Shown here: positions 24,519 to 30,657 of the stretch, one piece after another
How positions within the stretch are numbered: the stretch's first letter is position 1
Layout: the number at the start of each line of letters is the position of its first letter
Source: Palsa-506 sp963836355
GTDB taxonomy: Bacteria > Actinomycetota > Actinomycetes > Streptosporangiales > Streptosporangiaceae
Reading direction: 5' to 3'
DNA length: 30,657 bases
Assembly: GCA_963836355.1 (NCBI GenBank)
Contig: CAWIJO010000021.1
Location: 1 to 30,657, forward strand
The notes under the pieces: generated by a model
What the model was told of the DNA's origin: nothing
Database searches by the model: none
What the model saw: only the letters and a program-made list of their open reading frames with translations
Made by a program: the position numbers and the translations under genes

Positions 24519-24947
24519 GTGACAGATAGCCCACGCCACTCGGTGAGCGTCGCCGCCGTCGTGGTCGATGATCAGGACCGGGCTCTGCTCATCCGGCGAC
24601 GCGATAACGGGCACTGGGAGCCGCCCGGCGGCATCCTGGAGCTGGACGAGGACATCGCCGACGGGCTGCGCCGCGAGGTCGCGGAGGAAACCGGCCTCCA
24701 GGTCGAGCCGTCCGCGCTGACCGGCGTCTACAAGAACATGAGCCGGGGCATCGTCGCCCTGGTATTCCGCTGCGGCCAGGCCGGGGGAGCCCTGACCACG
24801 GCCAGCGAGACCGCCGAGGTCCGCTGGGCTAATCGTGACGAAGTCGCCGAGCTGGCCGACCAGGCCTACGTCGTGCGGGTGCTCGACGCGCTTGACTTCG
24901 CTACCCCGCCCGCTATCCGCGCTCACGACGGCGTGCGACTCGTCTAG
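24519..24947 (+). CDS. pif: Nudix-domain protein like the pSAM2 immunity factor Pif
   Basis: A 142-residue protein with a complete Nudix box GILELDEDIADGLRREVAEE-TG (G-x5-E-x7-R-E-x2-E-E-x-G, residues about 44-66). Pif of pSAM2 is a Nudix protein that blocks transfer into cells already carrying the element. Here the gene is divergent from the KorSA-like gene and next to tra genes, which supports that identity; a plain nucleotide pyrophosphatase is the alternative. GTG 24519 has GGAAGGGA about nine bases upstream; ATG 24477 would start inside the korSA operator. Intact. Confidence 0.8.
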   Translation: MTDSPRHSVSVAAVVVDDQDRALLIRRRDNGHWEPPGGILELDEDIADGLRREVAEETGLQVEPSALTGVYKNMSRGIVALVFRCGQAGGALTTASETAEVRWANRDEVAELADQAYVVRVLDALDFATPPAIRAHDGVRLV

Positions 24948-24988
24948 TTCCCTGGAGGTATCTTGCCTGCTCATTGCCATGATCCAAC

Positions 24989-25008
24989 TTATCTACACGA
25001 GTAGATAA
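24989..25008. promoter_or_regulatory. Palindromic KorSA-like operator before the ATPase gene
   Basis: TTATCTACACGAGTAGATAA has perfect eight-base arms around ACGA. Its minus strand contains CTCGTGTAGATAA, close to CTCGTCTAGATGA upstream of the tra operon. It sits 42 bases before the ATG at 25051. Confidence 0.65.
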
Positions 25009-25050
25009 CTTACCGAACGTTACCTTACTCAGACTCGCAGGGGAAGAGAC

Positions 25051-25506
25051 ATGCGCCAGGAAGCTCTAACATCAACCCACGCTGCGGTATTCAGCCGCGC
25101 TTACGCGGGGCAGCCCGACCAGGTCCAACGGGTGCGCGCGGATCTGCGCCCGTTACTGGACGGCTGCCCCGTCGCCGACGACGTCATCCTCTGTGTCTCT
25201 GAGCTGGCCGCCAACGCTGCCCTGCACAGTCACTCCGGGCGCATTGGCGCGCAGTTCACCGTCCGCGCCGAGATCCACCACGGCGACTACGCCTGGATCG
25301 AGGTCGAGGACAACGGCGGCACCTGGACCGATCCCGTACCCGATCCCAGCCGGGGACACGGTCTGGACATCATCCGGGCTCTGGCGGCCGACTGGGGAAT
25401 CGACGGCGACTACCGCACCCGCACCGTCTGGGCCCGCATCGACTGGCCAGAGCGTGTCGCACAGCCTTCCGGCAACGTCGCGGAGACCGAAGCCGCACCG
25501 AAGTAG
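25051..25506 (+). CDS. HATPase_c-type ATP-binding protein (anti-sigma-kinase-like)
   Basis: A 151-residue GHKL protein of the RsbW/SpoIIAB-like class common in actinomycetes. The N box is SELAANAALHSHSG (Glu51, Asn55), G1 is VEDNGGTW (Asp87) and G2 is RGHGLDIIRAL (about 101-111). Such proteins bind ATP and often act as anti-sigma factors or partner switches. No sigma or antagonist gene is nearby. GGGGAAGAG precedes the ATG. A KorSA-like palindrome upstream suggests it is part of the AICE 2 regulon. Confidence 0.8.
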   Translation: MRQEALTSTHAAVFSRAYAGQPDQVQRVRADLRPLLDGCPVADDVILCVSELAANAALHSHSGRIGAQFTVRAEIHHGDYAWIEVEDNGGTWTDPVPDPSRGHGLDIIRALAADWGIDGDYRTRTVWARIDWPERVAQPSGNVAETEAAPK

Positions 25507-25532
25507 GTGCCGGTCCCGTGCCTAGCCGAGCT

Positions 25533-25562
25533 GTGAGGACTTTCTTCACGATCATCAAGGGC
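25533..25562 (+). repeat. GTGAGGACTTTCT...TCAAGGGC site, copy 2
   Basis: Same layout as 18896-18924: GTGAGGACTTTCTTCACG, a short spacer, TCAAGGGC, then a GC-rich hairpin-like segment (GCTGCTCGCTCCGCTCACCGC). It lies directly after the ATPase gene. Confidence 0.5.
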
Positions 25563-25749
25563 TGCTCGCTCCGCTCACCGCCGCGGCCAGGCCCCGCGCG
25601 GCGGGCGTGCGGCCTCTCCGGGCCGACCCGCCGCGCGACCCTGGCCGCAACCGACGCGAGTAGACACCATGACGCCAAGAAGAGACTCTCACCGGACTGC
25701 CCGCCGTTCTCCTCTGCACGGTCAGTCTGCGGGCTCCCTACGCGCGTCG

Positions 25750-26019
25750 AGGCCAAGCGGAGATCGCGTAGACCGACAGGCCCTGGCGGCGCAGCTCGAC
25801 CACGCGGCCCCGGGCGGCGTTCTTCCTCGGCGCGCTCTTGCGACCGGGCCTGCCCGGCTCGGCGAACAGCGCCAGCTTCCCGGCCCGGAAGTCGCGCACC
25901 AGCGACGCCAGCGCCGATGGGGAGTACCCGAACCGGGCGGCTGCCCCGGCCAGCGGCGCGCCCTCGAGCACATAGGCGCGGACCGCCTCGTACCGCCGCT
26001 GGTTGATCTGCGTCGGCTG
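25750..26019 (-). pseudogene. Transposase N-terminal remnant
   Basis: QPTQINQRRYEAVRAYVLEG, FGYSPSALASLVRDF, GRVVELRRQGLSVYAIS matches the helix-turn-helix end of the transposase at 22176-23611 (SQRRYEALRAYFVEDLP, FGYSAASVHQ). Only about 90 residues remain; similarity stops near 25750 and the DDE domain is absent. It is a diverged relative rather than a duplicate. Confidence 0.7.
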
Positions 26020-26319
26020 AGCGAATGCTTCCCAGCCTCGCTTCGGGGCTGGTTTCGCTGTCACAGCGTTTATCCACCATGTGAACTGCCGGATGTCACG
26101 GATCCCGGCGGGCACCGCCGGGACGGAGTGCCTGGTATTCGCACTGCTCACAGGGCATCCCCTGTTGATCGTCCGGCGCCCGCGACTGGCCGCTCCCCTG
26201 ACCAGCCTTGCAATTCCTGAGATCGGCAAGGTAACAGCAAGCAGCTTTACCATCCCTGTAACCTGGACCCGTAAGCGGGCGGTCGCGGTGATAAAGGGCA
26301 GGTCAGGACAGCCAACCGC
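26020..26319. other. No gene seen
   Basis: Open frames exist on both strands but their translations look like chance reading of GC-rich DNA. I see no repeats or ribosome sites of note. Confidence 0.4.
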
Positions 26320-26662
26320 GACCCGCACGACTCAAGACGCCTCTGCCACCGGGGGGCGAAACCGCTGCGCGGAAGGCCGCGTTAGCAGGGCATGGCGAAC
26401 TTCCGGCCGTCCGCTCCGGTGCAGCCAAGAAGACCGCCGCCTCGACACCGGGCTCTGCGGCCAAGAAGACAACCCCCAAGAAGACAACCCTGAGAACCAG
26501 GTGGAGAAGCCGGGCGGGGATGACCGCGACGGCGCTGGCGGTGGCAAGAACCGGCAGGACGTGGGCCTGACTGTCCGAATCGAGGTCAATCTGCCGCCTA
26601 GCGGCGATGCCGACACTTACGACCTCATCTTCGCGAGCATCAAGAAGCACCTGATGTCGTGA
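26320..26662 (+). pseudogene. Broken small gene upstream of the TIGR02391 gene
   Basis: One frame from about 26320 reads LKTPLPPGGETAARKAAL, then AAKKTAASTPGSAAKKTTPK, a Lys/Ala-rich linker. After a shift near 26480-26510 the other frame reads KNRQDVGLTVRIEVNLPPSG and DADTYDLIFASIKKHLMS, ending at TGA 26660. Upstream the first frame has stop codons and no start. So this looks like the 3' part of one gene with a frame lesion. A short GTG start at 26501 giving about 53 residues is the alternative. Function unknown. Confidence 0.5.
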
Positions 26663-27160
26663 GCGGATCGCTGGGACCGCTTCGAGCGCGTCGTGCGGTC
26701 TATCAGTGCAGACGTCGTCGGACCTACCCCTGCTCCCGCCGAGACCGCCGAGCACGAAGAGCCGCATCCGTTCGAGACGCGGAACATCCATCCGGACCTA
26801 CCAACCAAGGTGCGGAAACTCTTTGACGACGGGCACTGGGAACAGTCGGTATTCGAGGCGTTCAAGTTCATCGAGAAGGAGGTCAAGCGGATCAGCGGCA
26901 TTTGCGCGAAGACCGGCTACCAGCTGATGATGGACGCCTTTAACGAGAACGGCTCGAAGGTGCAACTCAACGGACTCGCGACGGAGTCGGAGATCGATGA
27001 GCAGAAGGGTTACAAGTTCATCTTCACCGGCGCTGCCGCAGGGATCCGGAACCCACGCGGCCACGAAGTTGACATCGGCGACACCCCGGACGAGGCCTTG
27101 GACTACCTGGCCCTCGCCTCGCTCCTGCTGCGGAGGCTCGACGCCGCTGGCCTGCGCTAG
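26659..27160 (+). pseudogene. TIGR02391 (Ymh) family protein, probable frameshift after start
   Basis: The frame to 27160 holds IHPDLPTKVRKLFDDGHWEQ, SVFEAFKFIEKEVKRISG, LMMDAFNENG, TESEIDEQKGYKFIFTGAAA, GIRNPRGHEVD, EALDYLALASLLLRRLDAAG, the pattern of the TIGR02391 family, whose role is unknown. A GTG start at 26693 is possible but lacks a ribosome site. The same frame is open back to TGA 26660-26662 and reads RWDRFERVVRSISADV, which looks coding. GTGAGC at 26659, overlapping the upstream stop, would be a natural start if one G of AGCGGATCG were absent. Hence a one-base insertion is likely; a shortened protein may still be made from 26693. Confidence 0.7.
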
Positions 27161-27370
27161 TAGCCCGAGGTCATCGCAAGGACGGCGTGAAGCGGGTCGG
27201 TGAGCGTCTGGTAATTGGCGCTCGTGAAGGTGCGGGTCGGCTTCGGCGCTCTCGTTGGGGTTCGAGGCAGACACCCCGACCAGTCCGGCCTCAAACGCAG
27301 TTCCGAAGCCGGTGACGTGCCGCTTCTCGAACCGAGCCTCTGCCGCATCCAGGTCGTGGATCTCGTTCAC
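27157..27370 (-). pseudogene. Possible small-gene remnant
   Basis: The minus frame from 27370 reads MNEIHDLDAAEARFEKRHVT, GFGTAFEAGLVGVSASN, and a second frame gives NYQTLTDPLHAVLAMTSGY before a stop at 27157. The first part looks protein-like, but I know no family and see no ribosome site. It may be chance. Confidence 0.25.
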
Positions 27371-27663
27371 GGCCGATCGGGCAGTGCATCCGTCACCACG
27401 CTCGACTAGGCCGACGCAGGGATGAGCGCGGCAGCCCCAGGTCGTGCCGCTCGGCTCGCAGCCAAGAACGCGTGAGACTGGCGCAATTAGTGCGCACTTT
27501 TCAATCGCCCCCGCTGAGAATCCGCAGATCAGCGACGTAGGTCTGCCGTGAACTCATGATCGTGAGCCAAGTCAGGTCTGACCACCAAGGCTGACCACAA
27601 CGGCATCCGACTAGCGCAGGCAGGGACGGGTCGACAGACCGACGCATCACCAGGTGAGTGCCA
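27371..27663. other. Gene-poor stretch with putative arm site
   Basis: About 290 bases without a credible gene. A GCGCAATTAGTGCGC hairpin lies near 27482 and the TGACCAC pair at 27574-27600. Confidence 0.4.
27574..27600 (+). repeat. Paired TGACCAC repeats, second copy
   Basis: TCTGACCACCAAGGCTGACCACAACG resembles 19535-19561, with the same 13-base spacing of TGACCAC. It lies about 65 bases from the end of a possible integrase tail (27664-27815). Confidence 0.5.
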
Positions 27664-27815
27664 TTAGCCTGTCCCCACCGCTGCCTCTGTGGTGCCGTCG
27701 TCGGCCTCGTCCTGGCTGTCAGCGTCGGCCTTCTGTGACCCTTCGATCCGGCGGTCGAGCGCGGCGGCGATGGCCTGGTCGGCCTCGGCGGTGGCGTGCT
27801 CAGCCCCAGCTGCCG
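27664..27815 (-). pseudogene. Possible integrase C-terminal tail remnant
   Basis: The minus strand reads AEHATAEADQAIAAALDRR, IEGSQKADADSQDEADDGTT, EAAVGTG and a stop near 27664. This acidic, low-complexity tail resembles the ends of some actinobacterial integrases, and the TGACCAC pair lies just beyond the stop, as it does for AICE 2. No catalytic motif remains, so the assignment is weak. Its 5' side runs into the GYD gene. Confidence 0.3.
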
Positions 27816-28120
27816 TGTTCCATCCGAACGCCGGTCAGGTTGATGACGCCCTCCATCTCTGCGGCGTTGAAGGCCCGCATCATACGGATGCGGACGTTAC
27901 CGGCCGACCCGAGCCGTAGAAAGGCCGCGGCTGCTGACTCATCGTTGGCGAACTCGGAGATATGGACGAGGTCGTACTCGCCGACGGTCCACAGTAACTC
28001 GCGGATCTTGCCACTGGCCCTCTCGACATGCAGGGAGAATTCCCGTGCGCGCTTGATAGTGTCAGGGAAGTTCTTGATGCCTTGCTCGGTCCAGTTGACG
28101 AGAGAAACATAGGTCGGCAT
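27800..28120 (-). CDS. GYD-domain protein
   Basis: A 106-residue protein: MPTYVSLVNWTEQGIKNFPD, REFSLHVERASGKIRELLWT, VGEYDLVHISEFANDESAAA, NVRIRMMRAFNAAEMEGVI. This is the ferredoxin-like GYD family (named from its Gly-Tyr-Asp motif; here GEYD). Its role is not established; it may bind a small ligand. AGGGGA precedes ATG 28120. The last dozen residues (GVRMEHGSWG) may be foreign, joined where the neighbouring remnant begins. Looks expressed and intact. Confidence 0.8.
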   Translation of the reverse strand: MPTYVSLVNWTEQGIKNFPDTIKRAREFSLHVERASGKIRELLWTVGEYDLVHISEFANDESAAAAFLRLGSAGNVRIRMMRAFNAAEMEGVINLTGVRMEHGSWG

Positions 28121-28429
28121 ATCGTCCCCTAGCGGTTCTTAGTTCTGGGTAATCGCATCTCACAACGGTCCGGCATGTTGACGGCCTGACTTCCTGAGCA
28201 TCGCGGCCAGTGTCCGGCCGTGCGCTATTGACGATGTTGCTGCCCGGCTGCTCACGGGGGCCAGGAATATACGGCAAGTCAACCAGAGCAGAGACCAGGC
28301 AAACAGGGACGTAAGTCCCGGCCGACACGCCGGAAGTCCGGAGGTGAGCGCGAAGGACCGCCTGCCGGGAGTCAACCGGCTGACAACGCTAGACATCGCG
28401 CCCGTTGCGTGCCCGAACGGAGGGTAAGA
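28121..28429. other. No gene seen before the second IS
   Basis: About 300 bases with the GYD promoter presumably at the left. No complete tRNA-Ala and no third att copy was found here, although an intact tRNA gene is expected on one side of the AICE array. Confidence 0.4.
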
Positions 28430-28818
28430 CCCAATGCCATGGGGTTTAGGCATTTGGGTGTTAATGCGAGGTTCCCGGTTTTGGTGACGGTGGGTAGTTC
28501 CTGGTCGCGGGCATGCCGACGGCCGGCGTGTCGTGCCGGGTGACGGCCGGTTCCACTGACCGGCGGCTGTGTAGGTTCTCGTCGTAGCTGGCGCTTTCTC
28601 AGATGGGTTGACGCCTGTGTGGCGGTGAATCGACTCATTGCTCTCAGGGCGGACCCGAACCGCCGGACAGAAGAAGAAAACGACAGGCCGATGAGAAGAA
28701 CCCGGCGACAGATCGGTGAGAAGCGACGCGGACGCCCACGTCGGCGAGATGGCCACCGGCAAGAAGGATGAGAACCTACAGGCTGGTGTCCTGGGACGGT
28801 TTCCGGTGTTTGCGCTGG

Positions 28819-30489
28819 TCAGGCGAGGGTGTTCGCGAGGGTGATGACGGCGGGGGCGATCCGGGTGGCGGTGTCCGCGCGTCCTGCGCGGGGGAAGGTG
28901 CTGGCGCACTTGGCCTTGCGGGGCCGGTGCCGGTTCCGGTCGATGACGGTGCGGTGTTTCGCGAGTTCGCTGGTCAGCGCCGTGCAGCTGGTCATCCCGG
29001 CGCGGATCGCGGCGGTCACGGCGCGGCGGGTGCGGCCGTGCGAGATCTCGCGGGCCTGGACGCGCATCCCAGCGCGGCGGCCCTTCCGGGCGGGGGCGGC
29101 AGCGAGCGCGGCGGCGCGGGCGACGCCGCGGGTCATCTCGTTCCCGGCGGCCCAGGCGGCGAGTTCCTGCCGGACCAGGTCCGGGCTGCCCGAGCGGAGC
29201 ATCGGCCCGGCCGACGGCCCGGCGCCGTCCAGGCTCGCCTTCGTCTCCCGCAGCGCGGTCTCCGACCCGTCCCACCGCCACTTATACAGTGCCGCGAGCT
29301 GCGCGGCGGGGTACTCGTCAATGTCCATGAGGTCGGTGACCAGGCAGAACAGCTCCGGCACGTGCTGGCCTTCCACGGTCACCCAGTACTCGATGACGCG
29401 GACGGTCACGGTGACGCCGTCACCGGAGATCTCCGCGAGATACGAGCCGTCGGCGAGGATCTCCGAGATCCTTGTCAGCGGGATGTCGCCTTTCAGCCGG
29501 ATCAGGACGTGCGTGCAGGCCGTGAGCCGGGCGATCCGGGCCGCGCCGGGATAGTTCCGGTCCGCTACCCAGATCCGGTCTTCCGCGAACAGGTGCGGAA
29601 ACTCCCGCAGGGCCGTGTCCAGGAGCTTCTGCTCCGCGGCGGCCTTGTCCGTGCCGGCCGGGCCGTGCGGCATCCCCAGCAGCCCCCGCGTGGAGGCGTC
29701 CGTCATCGGCAGCCCTCTCAGCTGCGGGAACGGCGACGAGTCATCCCCGGTGCCGACCGAACCGTACATGGCCCGGTTCGCCGGCGTATCCGGTACCCGG
29801 ATCAGCGTCCCGTCGATCGCCCCGGTCTTCAGCGGCCTGTTCCTGCCGATGATGACCGCCCGCCAGTCCCGGTCCTCATGCTCCTGCCACGAGGCCCGCA
29901 GCACGACGTCCCGCAGTTCCTCCAGCGGTTCCGGGCCGAGCGCGTTCCGCCAGTCCCCGAGCGCCCGCTCCGACGCTGGCACCCACGGCCGCGCCCACGG
30001 CACCAGCGCCAGGTCCCCGGCCAGCGCGATCACCGCGTCCCGCAGGCCGGCACCGGGCACCAGCGTCATCAGCACGATGACACGGATCATGAACGCCCTG
30101 GCCAGCAGCCGCTCCCGCTCGCCCTTCACGTACTGCTCCCGCAGCACCGCCCGCTCCGCGATCCCGTCGATCACGCCCGGCCCGGCCTGCTCCTCCAGCC
30201 ACTCCTCCAGCGGCCCCAGCGTCGCATGATGAACCGGGCTGCCCTTCGCCTGGACCCGCCCGTCCCGCCTGACCTGCGCCGACGCCACCGCCACGATCTT
30301 GCAGAACACGACCGGATCACCAGTCCGGATCCGCCGCATCCCCGCGGTCACCAGCGCCGACCGGCAGTCCCCGCCCGGCATCATCCCGTTCCGCAGCGGC
30401 GTCACCAGGTCAGCCAGCCGCGCCGCCACCATCACACCGCCGCCCGCAATGCTGCTGGCGACACCCGGGGAAACAGGGTAGACATTCAC
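28819..30489 (-). CDS. IS4-family DDE transposase (copy B)
   Basis: A 556-residue transposase, related over its length to the protein at 199-1935. Catalytic residues: Asp in TGAIDGTLIRVPDTPAN, Asp in IWVADRNYPGAARI, Glu in YKWRWDGSETALRETK. It starts at GTG 30489 with AGGAG six bases upstream, inside the leader hairpin arm. The reading frame is open throughout. About 390 bases of non-coding DNA separate its stop from the left terminal repeat, longer than in copy A (about 200). Confidence 0.88.
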   Translation of the reverse strand: MNVYPVSPGVASSIAGGGVMVAARLADLVTPLRNGMMPGGDCRSALVTAGMRRIRTGDPVVFCKIVAVASAQVRRDGRVQAKGSPVHHATLGPLEEWLEEQAGPGVIDGIAERAVLREQYVKGERERLLARAFMIRVIVLMTLVPGAGLRDAVIALAGDLALVPWARPWVPASERALGDWRNALGPEPLEELRDVVLRASWQEHEDRDWRAVIIGRNRPLKTGAIDGTLIRVPDTPANRAMYGSVGTGDDSSPFPQLRGLPMTDASTRGLLGMPHGPAGTDKAAAEQKLLDTALREFPHLFAEDRIWVADRNYPGAARIARLTACTHVLIRLKGDIPLTRISEILADGSYLAEISGDGVTVTVRVIEYWVTVEGQHVPELFCLVTDLMDIDEYPAAQLAALYKWRWDGSETALRETKASLDGAGPSAGPMLRSGSPDLVRQELAAWAAGNEMTRGVARAAALAAAPARKGRRAGMRVQAREISHGRTRRAVTAAIRAGMTSCTALTSELAKHRTVIDRNRHRPRKAKCASTFPRAGRADTATRIAPAVITLANTLA

Positions 30490-30491
30490 GA

Positions 30492-30544
30492 GAGGCTCCT
30501 GTGGCGAAGAGTGATCTAGGCAATCCCTCTTCTACAGGAGCCTC
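30492..30544 (-). promoter_or_regulatory. Leader hairpin covering the transposase ribosome site (copy B)
   Basis: Perfect 11-base arms GAGGCTCCTGT (30492-30502) and ACAGGAGCCTC (30534-30544). Inside the loop GAAGAG and CTCTTC can also pair, extending the structure. The AGGAG ribosome site for GTG 30489 lies in the start-proximal arm. Position and arm sequence match copy A (AGGCTCC, then TAGAAGAGG in the far side). Confidence 0.65.
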
Positions 30545-30657
30545 GCCCGCCTCACAGGAAACCCGCGAAACACGCCTCTCACCACCGGAAACCACCCAGC
30601 GTGACCGGCAAGCGCTCAAGCCCGCCAGTACTTCGCCCTAAAGCCCATGGCATTGGG

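Larger units (their letters stand above)
28430..30657 (-). mobile_element. IS4-like insertion sequence, copy B
   Basis: Left end CCCAATGCCATGGGGTTTAG at 28430; right end, read inward, CCCAATGCCATGGGCTTTAG finishing exactly at the last base of the window. The ends match at 21 of the first 22 positions or close to it. Length about 2.23 kb with one transposase gene on the minus strand. It is a relative of copy A, not the same sequence: only the first dozen terminal bases are shared. Confidence 0.9.

Noticed and set aside
26081..26319. 5' part of the 193-residue plus-strand frame
   Set aside because: Only its last 35-50 residues look real; the first part shows no protein-like pattern or start signals.
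28768..30519. 583-residue plus-strand frame over IS copy B
   Set aside because: Arg/Pro-rich antisense reading of the transposase without any domain.

Overview
The window is high-GC actinomycete DNA (many GTG starts, overlapping ATGA/GTGA junctions, Streptomyces-type accessory families). I cannot name the genus. It is almost entirely accessory: the ends of two related IS4-like insertion sequences bound it, and between them lie two actinomycete integrative and conjugative elements (AICEs) in tandem next to 3' halves of tRNA-Ala(TGC) genes.

Layout. (1) 1-2172: an IS4-like element, then a VOC-family gene that has lost its 5' end to it. (2) 2806-19510: AICE 1, bounded by two copies of a tRNA-Ala 3' half. 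From the left it holds a repeat-rich membrane protein; then a leftward backbone operon transcribed from 10866 to 3726 (SCO3933-like regulator, two small proteins, a membrane protein, a 37-residue zinc protein, an FtsK/TraB-like ATPase, a zinc-binding protein of the RRQRL-motif family, a DUF932 protein, a RepSA-like HUH initiator, Xis, Int). A divergent promoter region packed with GTGACAC half-sites separates the operon from a frameshifted helix-turn-helix/TPR regulator. (3) 12405-18753: cargo of AICE 1. This includes a small zinc-finger gene divergent from an HNH-nuclease/SF2-helicase/zinc-knuckle protein with an overlapping partner gene, a broken nuclease-like gene, and a lower-GC pair made of a HAD phosphatase-like protein and a three-helix membrane protein. 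I read this as a probable anti-phage or competition island. (4) 19457-25562: a decayed pSAM2-like AICE 2, with an integrase C-terminal remnant, a frameshifted TraB/TraSA, an SCO3933 regulator, a GntR regulator like KorSA, a Nudix protein like the pSAM2 immunity factor Pif, and an anti-sigma-like ATPase. A deleted transposase sits in its control region. (5) 25750-28120: debris (transposase N-terminus, a TIGR02391 gene with a broken partner, a GYD-domain gene, a possible third integrase tail). (6) 28430-30657: a second IS4-like element.

How it works together. Int/Xis move AICE 1 at tRNA-Ala, Rep replicates the excised circle, and the membrane protein plus FtsK ATPase look like a TraB translocase split in two. 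In AICE 2 a shared operator motif (CTCGTSTAGA) upstream of the tra operon, korSA and the ATPase gene suggests KorSA still controls the remnant, and the Nudix protein could still give transfer immunity.

Most interesting points: the HNH-helicase operon with a duplicated operator shared with its divergent zinc-finger gene; the HAD-membrane pair; matched hairpins that bury the Shine-Dalgarno of both IS transposases; and att copies whose T-arms differ by compensatory changes. Several single-base indels occur in AICE 2 and the cargo but not in the AICE 1 backbone operon.
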